DNA from: an uncultured Phocaeicola sp.
GTDB lineage: Bacteria > Bacteroidota > Bacteroidia > Bacteroidales > Bacteroidaceae
Direction of reading: 5' to 3'
DNA: 64,000 nucleotides
Assembly (NCBI GenBank): GCA_948566455.1
Contig: CAOYQO010000005.1
Location: 1-64,000, forward strand
Shown here: positions 24,836-32,874 of the stretch, one piece after another
How positions within the stretch are numbered: position 1 is the first letter of the stretch
Layout of the letters: each line of letters starts with the position of its first letter
Program-made: the position numbers and the translations under genes
The notes under the pieces: generated by a model
What the model was told of the DNA's origin: nothing
Databases searched by the model: none
Seen by the model: only the letters and a program-made list of their open reading frames with translations

Positions 24836-26492
24836 GATTTGGAAGAAAACAATAAAGTACGGGGGGATGGCCCTGTTGATTCTGATAGCGGCGATCATGA
24901 TAGGCATGAGTTATCTCTATCTATCTGCCGATATGATGACTCCGCAATTTGCGTCTACCCCTGAAACGGATCGTGTGATACGGAAAGACAGCCTCCGGCA
25001 GTATGGCGGAAACTACCTGCGGCACAGTGAGAGCGGACTTTGGGAACTGAAAGTCAGCGGACCTGCCTACGAAAGAGGCAAAGCCATCGGCCAACTGACT
25101 TCCGACTTACTTTATTTTCAGGAAAAAGTATTTGTGGATCAGATAAAAGAGATAGTCCCCTCTGAAAGTTATCTTAAATTCCTCCGTTTCTTCATTGTCC
25201 TTTTCAACCGGAATCTGGGGAAAAATGTGCCGGAAGAGTACCGGGACGAGATTTATGGCATCTCCCTCTCCTGCACCCATGAGTATGATTTCATCGGCAC
25301 CCCCTACGAGCGTCAGTTGAATTACCACTCCGCCCACGACTTGGGACATGCCATGCAGGACTATATGCTGGTAGGATGCAGTTCATTTGCCTGCTGGGGT
25401 GAGAACAGTGCCGATTCTTCCCTTATCATCGGCCGTAATTTCGATTTCTACATGGGTGACGCCTTTGCACGCAACAAGCTCGTTTCGTTTTACCAACCCG
25501 AAAACGGATATCGCTTCGCATCCGTGGGATGGGCCGGAATGACCGGTGTCCTTTCCGGCATGAATGAAACGGGGCTGACTGTCACCATCAATGCCGCCAA
25601 ATCGGATCTGCCTGCCGCATCCGCCACCCCTATTTCCATTCTGACCAGGGAAATATTGCAATATGCTTCTACCATTGAGGAAGCATACGCTATCGCCCGG
25701 AAACGGAAAACATTTGTCTCGGAGTCCATACTGGTGGGTTCGGCCAAGGACGGCAGAGCCGCAATTATCGAGAAATCGCCGGAGAAAATAGCCTTATTCA
25801 CAGGAAACGGGCAGCAGATCATCTGTACCAACCACTACCAGTCGGAAACCTTCGGCCATGACAAACGGAACCTGGAAAACATAGAAACTTCGGACAGCCC
25901 CTACCGCTTTGCCCGCTTGCAGGAACTGCTGAAAGAAAACGCACCGATAGATGCCCCCAAAGCCGCCTCTATCCTGCGCAACCGGAAAGGAGTGGGAGAA
26001 GCGGAACTGGGCCTTGCCAATGAAATGGCCATCAACCAGTTCATCGCCCATCACTCCGTCATTTTCCAACCCGAGAAAAAACGGATGTGGGTATCCACCG
26101 CTCCCTGGCAATGCGGCAAGTACGTGGCATACGACCTGAACAGGATTTTCAGCGACTCCATCGATTTCAACCATGAAATCTATACCGAAAACCTGACAGT
26201 GCCTGCGGACTCCTTCCTGCAACAACAGGAATACCAACAGCTGATGACTTACAAAAGACTGGCTCCTGTACTACGGAAGCAGATTAAAAAGAAAGAACGG
26301 CTGGACGAACAGACCCTGCATGCCTTCCAACATGCCAACCCTCATTTCTTTTATGTGTACGAGTTGCTGGGAGATTACTATCATGCCACAGGACAGCAGG
26401 ACAAAGCCCTGCGCAATTGGAAGAAAGCCCTCTTGCTTCCTATCCCCAAGCGAAGTGAATCAGAACGTATAGAACATAAAATAAACAACTAA
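24828..26492 (+). CDS. C45-family autoproteolytic acyltransferase/hydrolase with TPR tail
   Basis: A 554-residue protein anchored by an N-terminal helix (about residues 12-33). The segment VGCSSFACWGENSADSSLI followed by GRNFDF matches the acyl-CoA:6-aminopenicillanate acyltransferase (peptidase C45) fold, in which the Cys (here Cys184) becomes the N-terminal nucleophile after self-cleavage. A tetratricopeptide-like motif (YELLGDYYHATGQQDKAL) lies near the C terminus. These enzymes make or break amides. Here it may attach the aryl-polyenoyl group to an amine-containing lipid outside the membrane; that is inference. It overlaps the previous gene by 8 bp. Confidence 0.8.
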   Translation: MHKIWKKTIKYGGMALLILIAAIMIGMSYLYLSADMMTPQFASTPETDRVIRKDSLRQYGGNYLRHSESGLWELKVSGPAYERGKAIGQLTSDLLYFQEKVFVDQIKEIVPSESYLKFLRFFIVLFNRNLGKNVPEEYRDEIYGISLSCTHEYDFIGTPYERQLNYHSAHDLGHAMQDYMLVGCSSFACWGENSADSSLIIGRNFDFYMGDAFARNKLVSFYQPENGYRFASVGWAGMTGVLSGMNETGLTVTINAAKSDLPAASATPISILTREILQYASTIEEAYAIARKRKTFVSESILVGSAKDGRAAIIEKSPEKIALFTGNGQQIICTNHYQSETFGHDKRNLENIETSDSPYRFARLQELLKENAPIDAPKAASILRNRKGVGEAELGLANEMAINQFIAHHSVIFQPEKKRMWVSTAPWQCGKYVAYDLNRIFSDSIDFNHEIYTENLTVPADSFLQQQEYQQLMTYKRLAPVLRKQIKKKERLDEQTLHAFQHANPHFFYVYELLGDYYHATGQQDKALRNWKKALLLPIPKRSESERIEHKINN

Positions 26493-26493
26493 A

Positions 26494-27789
26494 ATGAATA
26501 AGAATCCGGAAATACAATTCCGCTCCCCTGAAGAAATCAAAGCCTATCAGGAAAGCCGGCTGGCTGAGGAACTGCTTTATTTGCAGAATCATTCACGATT
26601 CTACCAACATCTGTTCCAAGCATATCACATCGATATACAACAGATAAAAACCATAGAAGACTTGCAACAAATACCTGTCACGACCAAGACAGACCTGCAA
26701 CTTCATAATGAAGATTTTATTTGCGTGAGCCGCGATGAAATTATTGACTATGTCACCACTTCGGGAACCTTGGGCGACCCCGTCACTTTCGTATTGACTT
26801 CCGAGGACCTTGACCGGCTGGCCTACAACGAATATCTGTCATTCACCACCACCGGATGCAGCAGACAGGATATACTACAACTGATGACCACCATAGACAG
26901 ACGTTTCATGGCGGGCCTCGCCTACTATATGGGAGCCCGTGAGCTGGGCATGGGGGTAGCCCGTGTGGGAAACGGCATTCCCGAACTGCAATGGGACACT
27001 ATCCGGCGCATCCATCCCACTTGCGGCATGGTAGTCCCTTCCTTTCTGATCAAACTGATTGAATTTGCCGAAAAGAACCATATTGATTACCATCACTGCT
27101 CCATGCAGAAATGTGTATGCATAGGCGAAGCACTCCGCAATCCCGATTTCACCCTGAACACACTGGGTAAACGGATACACGAGAAATGGGATTCCCTGCA
27201 ACTTTACTCCACCTACGCATCTACCGAAATGCAATCCTCGTTTACCGAATGTAATGAATTTCACGGTGGCCACCTCCAGCCGGAACTGATTATCGTAGAG
27301 TTTCTGGATGATAACAACCAACCTGTAAAAGAAGGGGAAGCAGGCGAAGTGACCATTACGACTTTGGGAGTAAGAGGAATGCCGCTGCTCCGCTTCAAGA
27401 CCGGAGATATCTGTTACCATTATACCGAACCTTGTGCCTGCGGACGTAACACCATCCGTCTCAGCTCCATACTGGGCCGTAAAGGACAAATGATAAAATA
27501 TAAAGGTACGACCCTTTACCCACCCGCTTTATTCGATATTCTGGATAACATCCCCCATATCAAGAATTACATTGTAGAGGTTTATACCAATGAACTGGGA
27601 ACGGATGAAATACTGATCCGCATCGGAAGTGAAAACCGCAGCGAAGCCTTCGCTAAAGAAATCAAAGACCTGTTCCGTTCCAAAGTACGGGTGGCTCCGA
27701 GTATCAATTTTGAATCGGCAGAGTATATCGCGAAAATACAAATGCCGCCCATGAGTCGAAAAATAGTTAAATTTATTGATTTGAGATAA
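26494..27789 (+). CDS. Phenylacetate-CoA ligase-like adenylating enzyme
   Basis: A 431-residue ANL-superfamily protein of the PaaK type. The ATP-binding loop reads TTSGTLGDPVTF near residue 89, YASTEMQSS near 247, and the hinge region RFKTGDICYHY near 302, with a CACGRNT cysteine pair after it. The C-terminal domain is of the PaaK kind. It would activate an aryl acid, most plausibly the 4-hydroxycinnamate made by the first enzyme of the cluster, as an AMP ester for transfer to CoA or ACP. It starts 1 bp after the preceding gene and closes the biosynthetic run. Confidence 0.87.
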   Translation: MNKNPEIQFRSPEEIKAYQESRLAEELLYLQNHSRFYQHLFQAYHIDIQQIKTIEDLQQIPVTTKTDLQLHNEDFICVSRDEIIDYVTTSGTLGDPVTFVLTSEDLDRLAYNEYLSFTTTGCSRQDILQLMTTIDRRFMAGLAYYMGARELGMGVARVGNGIPELQWDTIRRIHPTCGMVVPSFLIKLIEFAEKNHIDYHHCSMQKCVCIGEALRNPDFTLNTLGKRIHEKWDSLQLYSTYASTEMQSSFTECNEFHGGHLQPELIIVEFLDDNNQPVKEGEAGEVTITTLGVRGMPLLRFKTGDICYHYTEPCACGRNTIRLSSILGRKGQMIKYKGTTLYPPALFDILDNIPHIKNYIVEVYTNELGTDEILIRIGSENRSEAFAKEIKDLFRSKVRVAPSINFESAEYIAKIQMPPMSRKIVKFIDLR

Positions 27790-27797
27790 TATTTTTC

Positions 27798-27805
27798 TAC
27801 CTTTG
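27798..27805 (+). promoter_or_regulatory. -7 promoter element for the secreted unknown
   Basis: TACCTTTG fits TAnnTTTG, 35 bp before the start at 27840. It suggests the following gene is transcribed separately from the biosynthetic operon. Confidence 0.6.
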
Positions 27806-27839
27806 GCAGCAGCAAAACAACACTTAAAAAAGAACTAAT

Positions 27840-28415
27840 ATGAAACAGTTACTCGTTTTATTGTTCCTTGTAAGCAGCATGGCTTGCTTCGGGCAAAACA
27901 AAGACGCATTGAAAGACATCTCTTCCGTGACATTTTATGGCATAGACTTTACCCGTGCCAAAGTGTACGGAGCAAAAGAAGGCCCCATGCAGTTCAAATA
28001 TACTTTTGATGACATCAACAAGCTTTTCATCACTGAGCCGAAGAAGTATGATATTGGCAAAAGACTGGGTGTCAATGTAGAAGTAACCTCATTGGAGGCA
28101 GTAAACGATGCCAACAAGACCATCAATCCCGATGAGATCATGACGACCAACAGCGGATACACTCTGGATGAAAAACAGATAGAAGAAGTCATCAAGACAC
28201 TTCCCATCCTCTCTCAAGAAGAAAAAACAGGATTGATTATGATTGCCATGCTTTTAAACAAGGCTGATGCAAGAGCGACCTATCAAATTGTATTCTTCAA
28301 CACGAAAACCCGTGAGATTCTGTATAGCGCACCGACTAACGGCAAAGCACGCGGTTTCGGACTACGCAATTATTGGGCAGGTTCCGTACACAGCGCCATG
28401 AAGAAACTAGACTAA
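27840..28415 (+). CDS. Secreted protein of unknown function
   Basis: A 191-residue protein with a clean signal peptide ending at FGQ (about residue 19). No domain is recognised. The mature protein contains SSVTFYGIDFTRAKVYGAKEG near the start and a C-terminal GLRNYWAGSVHSAMK segment, a pattern I associate only with conserved hypothetical proteins of Bacteroidota. It has its own promoter and is followed by an inverted repeat. Its place next to the pigment cluster may be accidental. Confidence 0.7.
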   Translation: MKQLLVLLFLVSSMACFGQNKDALKDISSVTFYGIDFTRAKVYGAKEGPMQFKYTFDDINKLFITEPKKYDIGKRLGVNVEVTSLEAVNDANKTINPDEIMTTNSGYTLDEKQIEEVIKTLPILSQEEKTGLIMIAMLLNKADARATYQIVFFNTKTREILYSAPTNGKARGFGLRNYWAGSVHSAMKKLD

Positions 28416-28432
28416 CATATAATCCCGGTTCA

Positions 28433-28505
28433 CTGTAGGGGTGAAATGCTCCCACCCGATACCACAAAATCAATGTATCCGGATGAACTCAATTCACCCC
28501 TACAG
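28433..28505. repeat. 13-bp perfect inverted repeat between convergent genes
   Basis: CTGTAGGGGTGAA (28433-28445) is mirrored by TTCACCCCTACAG (28493-28505) around a 47-bp centre. It lies between two convergent genes. The long centre argues against a simple terminator; it is more likely a member of a dispersed intergenic repeat family. Confidence 0.65.
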
Positions 28506-28532
28506 CTATAAACCTTTATTAATCAAACCCCT

Positions 28533-30956
28533 CTACGGTACCAGAATACTACCAGCCATTTCCTGATAAGGATAAGTAAACCAAAAGCAAGAGCCTTCTC
28601 CTTCTTCTGACTCCACACCGATAGTTCCACCCATCTGTTCCACCAGACTCTTACAAATAGACAAGCCAAGTCCCGTACCATGAACAAAACTGTTCAGTTT
28701 CACAAAACGGTCAAATACTGTTTTTATCTTATTCTTCGGGATTCCCATTCCTGTATCACGAACATAAAACCGCAGATACCCATCTGTCTGCCTATAATAT
28801 CCTAACGTTATGCTGCCCGAAAAAGTGAACTTCAAAGCGTTATTAATGAAATTGGAAATGACTTGATTCAAACGATTCTTGTCTGCCCATACATGACATC
28901 CGGGCAAGCATTCTTCAAACACCAGCTCCACACCGGCCGGCACTTTCATGCGTAAAGAACGGATAATCTCACTGCAAAGCAGATTGACATCCGTATCACT
29001 CTTGACAAATTCAAAAGCTCCCGACTCCATCTTCGATAAATCAAGAATATCTGAAATAAGCTGAAGAAGCAACTCCGTATTCTCCTGTACAATAGCCATG
29101 TACTGCTTGCGGTCCTTCATATCTTCCGTTTCCGTTAAAAGGCTGGAAAACCCCACTATAGCATTCAGCGGAGTGCGGATCTCATGACTCATATTAGCCA
29201 GAAAAGCGGATTTCAAACAATCCAGCTCTTCCGCTTTATCTCTTGCCGCTATCAACTTCCGCTCCGTTTCTTTCAGTTCAGTTATGTCATAATTGACACA
29301 AACCATATCAATAATCCCGTCTTCCGGACGAAAATCGCGTACCATTACATTGACTCTTGTCCATGTATACGTGCCATCTTCACGTAATATACGCACATCA
29401 CGCCTCAGATGGCTGGCTTCCCGTATCAATACCTGATCAAAGAAGCGAAGCATCATCCTGCGATCATCCGGATGAAAATGAGAATGCACTTTGATAATCT
29501 CATTCAATGGAGTTCCTTCTTTCTCACCTACATTCCGATACCAGCTATTCACAGCATAGCCATCACATTTCAAGGCATTAAAATGGGCATATCCTACTTT
29601 GGCATAGTTACCAATCAATGTGAAAAACTCCTCAAAGTCCTGTATTTTGCTATATGCATTTGTTGTTTCCGTATTATCAATATTGATCAACAATATATTT
29701 ATCAGATTGCCCAAAGCATCATAAAGTGGAGCGAATTTCGAGATCAAACTGATAGTACCGGTACGAGAAGTAGAATAATAGCCGTCCAAACGGTCGAAAT
29801 CATAATTAAACGACATATCAATAGGTGCTCCTGCTTTCAACTTATCTTTCAATCCCTGCGGCAGCAAAGGATTATCAAATAAATTCAATCCTATCACATC
29901 CTCCTTATGCCGGAGACCGAAGATTTCCATCTCCTTGTCATTCAAATCTGTCATAAACCCATCCTTATCATACAACTCGATACCAGCAGGAAGATTCTTA
30001 TAAATATTCTGCAAATAAGCTTTTTCCAGCCGGGCTTCAGATTCAGAGCGTCTCAATTCCATACAAATACTGATAATATTACCCAAAGAGACAAACCATT
30101 GATAATCCTCATTGCACCAATTCCGGTGCTCACGCACCATATCCACCCCTATATACCCCCACACTCCGTCTTTTGAGTTCAAAGGCACCACCATAGTAGA
30201 TTTCACTCCATATTCCTCTAATCTACGCTTATCCGCCCCGGCTGAATCAGGAAGCAAATTTAATGTAAAAAGAATGATTGGATCACCAGCCAATATCTGT
30301 CCTGTCCACCAGGAGGCATAATCAATAGAAGATTCCGACAATAAAACCTTACGTTCTTTTATACCCTCCACTGCTATTTCATAGGTACAGACTTCCGTAT
30401 GCAATTTCCTGTCCAATTCAAAAATATAAGTACGATCTGCTTGAAATTGGCGCAATACCTCCTTTAAAATCTTATTGATAACCAAGGTAATATCATCAGA
30501 ATGCAAAAAATCAAGCAATGACTTGGAAATGCCGTTCAAACGAGATAATAAAGAGTTCAACCGGTCTACCGTCTGCTCCTGCATATTCATCCGTTGCCGG
30601 GAAATACATTGCAACATACCCATGACGCGGACATGACCTTCTTTGGTAATACGCTTCTCACCGACCTTGGTACTGACCCACATCATCCCATATTTGGAAT
30701 GTATCGGAAAAACCTGCTCATAAATCTCCATCATCCGGAAAGAGCGAAATTCCTCCAAAATACGCTCCCGATAATTCTCACAAATCAGATTCGCGAAATC
30801 TTTAGCAGAAATCTTATTCCCTTCTATTCCTAACAAATCGGCTACAAACTCAGAACAATAGTAAACTCCTTCATCAAAGTCCACCTCCCACCATCCTATG
30901 CGTGCCATTGATACAAGCTGCTGCAACCTTGCATCATTCTCTTGAATCTTCCCCAT
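28533..30956 (-). CDS. PAS/GAF sensor histidine kinase
   Basis: An 807-residue, apparently soluble kinase. From the N terminus: a PAS-like fold (about 20-120), a GAF-like domain (about 165-310, with KSTMVVPLNSKDGVWGYIG), two more PAS-like regions (about 325-570), a HisKA domain with the phospho-acceptor His in NMSHEIRTPLNAI at about 589, and an HATPase domain with NQVISNFINNALKF, DTGMGIP and GTGLGLSICK. No receiver domain follows, so it needs a separate response regulator, which is not adjacent. The start at 30956 (MGKIQEND) is preferred; an upstream ATG at 30995 would add 13 residues. The signal sensed is unknown. Confidence 0.88.
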   Translation of the reverse strand: MGKIQENDARLQQLVSMARIGWWEVDFDEGVYYCSEFVADLLGIEGNKISAKDFANLICENYRERILEEFRSFRMMEIYEQVFPIHSKYGMMWVSTKVGEKRITKEGHVRVMGMLQCISRQRMNMQEQTVDRLNSLLSRLNGISKSLLDFLHSDDITLVINKILKEVLRQFQADRTYIFELDRKLHTEVCTYEIAVEGIKERKVLLSESSIDYASWWTGQILAGDPIILFTLNLLPDSAGADKRRLEEYGVKSTMVVPLNSKDGVWGYIGVDMVREHRNWCNEDYQWFVSLGNIISICMELRRSESEARLEKAYLQNIYKNLPAGIELYDKDGFMTDLNDKEMEIFGLRHKEDVIGLNLFDNPLLPQGLKDKLKAGAPIDMSFNYDFDRLDGYYSTSRTGTISLISKFAPLYDALGNLINILLINIDNTETTNAYSKIQDFEEFFTLIGNYAKVGYAHFNALKCDGYAVNSWYRNVGEKEGTPLNEIIKVHSHFHPDDRRMMLRFFDQVLIREASHLRRDVRILREDGTYTWTRVNVMVRDFRPEDGIIDMVCVNYDITELKETERKLIAARDKAEELDCLKSAFLANMSHEIRTPLNAIVGFSSLLTETEDMKDRKQYMAIVQENTELLLQLISDILDLSKMESGAFEFVKSDTDVNLLCSEIIRSLRMKVPAGVELVFEECLPGCHVWADKNRLNQVISNFINNALKFTFSGSITLGYYRQTDGYLRFYVRDTGMGIPKNKIKTVFDRFVKLNSFVHGTGLGLSICKSLVEQMGGTIGVESEEGEGSCFWFTYPYQEMAGSILVP

Positions 30957-31154
30957 ATACAAGCTACCTTTTAATTTATGCACCAAGATAATCATTATCT
31001 GTCAATACCAAATACTTAAACATGAAAAAATAAACACCGGCAATAAATAATCAATGCCCGAAATCTATTTTAACGCAGTTCACTTGCAAATAAACAGCGA
31101 ACTGTGTATTTTCGTAAAAGAACTACATTACAAACCTTACAAATTCGTATAACC

Positions 31155-31976
31155 ATGAAACGTAATATCCTATTATTAATAATTTTGACAGTCATATCCT
31201 TAGAAGCATCCGGACAAAAATATACGATTTATGTAGATGACTTCAATAGTGAGATCAAAATACCCAACAGGGCGATCAACCTGATTCGTCTCGCATTTAT
31301 CGATGGTATCCGCAACACCAACCGCATCAATGTAGTGGACGCCGTTTCGGCTGGAAGTGATCTCAGTCTGAGCCCGCTGGAAGATGCACGCCGCTTCAGA
31401 GCAGAGTACCTGTTAAAAGGAAACCTGATACAAAGGGAAGCAACCGATGACGGAAGCTCTCACAGACGTTACCACAGCCGTGAGAACAGTTATAAAGAGA
31501 AATTCACCCTGCGCCTTGATTTAATACGGACCAGTGACGGAGTAACTATCAGCACACGCAATTATGAAGAGACAGGCTCAGCATCCGGTAAAGATGCCAC
31601 CCAATATAGCGCTTTAGAGAATTCATTAATCAATGTGCCATACGAAATGGGACTTTTTGTAGAAAATCACTTCAAAGTATACGGTTCAATACTGAAAGTG
31701 GTATCTACCAAAAGAGACAAGGCAAAAACCATTTATATCAACCTGGGATATGATGATCCTATCAAAGAAGGATTACGCTTTGATGTAGTGGAAGATGGCA
31801 TACTGGAAGGACATAATATAGAAACCAAAATCGGTGAAATACGGATTACCGAAATCATGGGACCGAAAATCTCTTTATGCAAAGTGAACAAAGGGGGTGA
31901 AACTATTCTTACTGCATTAAATGAAGGAAAGACCTTGAAACTTATTTCCAGACAGGCCAAACTGTTCGATGAATAA
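31155..31976 (+). CDS. Exported protein of unknown function, CsgG/LpoB-like features
   Basis: A 273-residue exported protein with a signal peptide ending near ASGQ (residue 20). The order of blocks (YTIYVDDFN, a helix with LIRLAFIDGIRNTNRINVVDA, then RRFRAEYLLKGNLIQRE) is reminiscent of CsgG/LpoB-type envelope proteins that begin with a beta strand, a helix and a paralogue-of-TolB fold, but the likeness is weak. The ATG at 31155 is chosen because the signal peptide begins there; a frame from 31104 adds 17 polar residues. It is convergent with the next gene. Confidence 0.65.
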   Translation: MKRNILLLIILTVISLEASGQKYTIYVDDFNSEIKIPNRAINLIRLAFIDGIRNTNRINVVDAVSAGSDLSLSPLEDARRFRAEYLLKGNLIQREATDDGSSHRRYHSRENSYKEKFTLRLDLIRTSDGVTISTRNYEETGSASGKDATQYSALENSLINVPYEMGLFVENHFKVYGSILKVVSTKRDKAKTIYINLGYDDPIKEGLRFDVVEDGILEGHNIETKIGEIRITEIMGPKISLCKVNKGGETILTALNEGKTLKLISRQAKLFDE

Positions 31977-32008
31977 CATACCATTCATAATGAATATACA
32001 ACAACACA

Positions 32009-32042
32009 ACCGCCGACCCGGCATCTGCCAAGGCCCGGCGGT
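32009..32042. terminator. GC-rich hairpin between convergent genes
   Basis: ACCGCCG (32009-32015) pairs with CGGCGGT (32036-32042), with a further internal CCGG/CCGG possibility. It lies between genes that converge from both sides and could end both transcripts. There is no strong U tract. Confidence 0.5.
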
Positions 32043-32064
32043 ATTACTATATCAAGACAAACCG

Positions 32065-32874
32065 CTACTTTTCTATAATGGAAGTTAGAGGATGACGGTT
32101 CCCCTTTATCTCTCTCAGAAATGCTTTTGCCGAACCAAAATTCAAATATAAATCCAAACGCACCGGCAAATGGTTTTTATCATCAGTTACATAAAAGGTT
32201 ATTACCTCTTTTTCTTTTCCTTTTTTATACTCTACCAAGGAAAAGACCAAACAACGGTATTTCACACCATTCTCCGCCTTAAAATTCTTCCGGCCACGAT
32301 AAATCAATGTTTGCTGCTCTACTTTAGTACCTGTAGCCATATCAAACAATATTTTATCGCCGACTTTATAGTCACTTACATCAAATGAACGTGCCCTCAT
32401 CAATATGCTCAGCATATCAAAAATACACTCATCACTTTGGTCTTTCGATTTCACCGTATCCCGTTCCCTCCTCATACGACGCTGATCGGCAATACATTTC
32501 CCGTTTTTATAACTGAACCATACTTCGTCCACCGTATAGCGGTCGCCCTCTTCGGCTCCTTTACGAAAATAAACAGGTTCCAGACGACTGCTGGTAATAC
32601 AAGTCAATGTATCACGCATCTTAAAAAAGAAATCAACTTGTCTGTTACTGACAGAAATCAAGTTACTACGAAAACAAGGTTTCCCCTGATAAGTAATAGC
32701 CTGCATGTCCATTTTTGCCTGTCCGGCAGCAACCCAAATGAATTTCCAGTTAAACTTTAAATCGTACACTAATTCTTCACCTGCCTGGATAGCTTCGTTT
32801 TGTGCCGCACATTGCGCCCTGGTTGCCATAATGGCAAACCAGCCGCACAATAATATGAGAATAGTTTTTTTCAT
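32065..32874 (-). CDS. DUF3108 domain exported protein
   Basis: A 269-residue exported protein. The signal peptide ends near TRAQC (residues 18-22). The body fits the DUF3108 family: AGEELVYDLKFNWKFIWVAAGQA near residue 31, a DQSDECIFDMLSILMRAR helix near 146, and KNHLPVRLDLYLNFGSAKAFLREIKG near the end. DUF3108 proteins are envelope proteins of unknown activity. Its start overlaps the end of the upstream gene by ATGA, so the two are translationally coupled. Confidence 0.85.
   Translation of the reverse strand: MKKTILILLCGWFAIMATRAQCAAQNEAIQAGEELVYDLKFNWKFIWVAAGQAKMDMQAITYQGKPCFRSNLISVSNRQVDFFFKMRDTLTCITSSRLEPVYFRKGAEEGDRYTVDEVWFSYKNGKCIADQRRMRRERDTVKSKDQSDECIFDMLSILMRARSFDVSDYKVGDKILFDMATGTKVEQQTLIYRGRKNFKAENGVKYRCLVFSLVEYKKGKEKEVITFYVTDDKNHLPVRLDLYLNFGSAKAFLREIKGNRHPLTSIIEK

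Larger units (their letters stand above)
1776..27789 (+). other. Aryl polyene / flexirubin-type biosynthetic gene cluster
   Basis: A nearly uninterrupted run of plus-strand genes combines a tyrosine ammonia-lyase, a complete set of type II fatty-acid-synthase-like enzymes (ketosynthases, ketoreductase, two ACPs, two dehydratase-like proteins, thioesterase), acyl- and methyltransferases, a LolA-like carrier, and an RND exporter fused to an acyltransferase. This gene set is characteristic of aryl polyene and flexirubin clusters. There is no DarA/DarB-type dialkylresorcinol pair, so a plain aryl polyene is likelier than a full flexirubin. No pathway regulator and no phosphopantetheinyl transferase are seen. 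Two inserts, at 12514-13618 and 16640-18190, are not expected members. The ends are set by the first promoter and the last co-directional biosynthetic gene. Confidence 0.85.
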
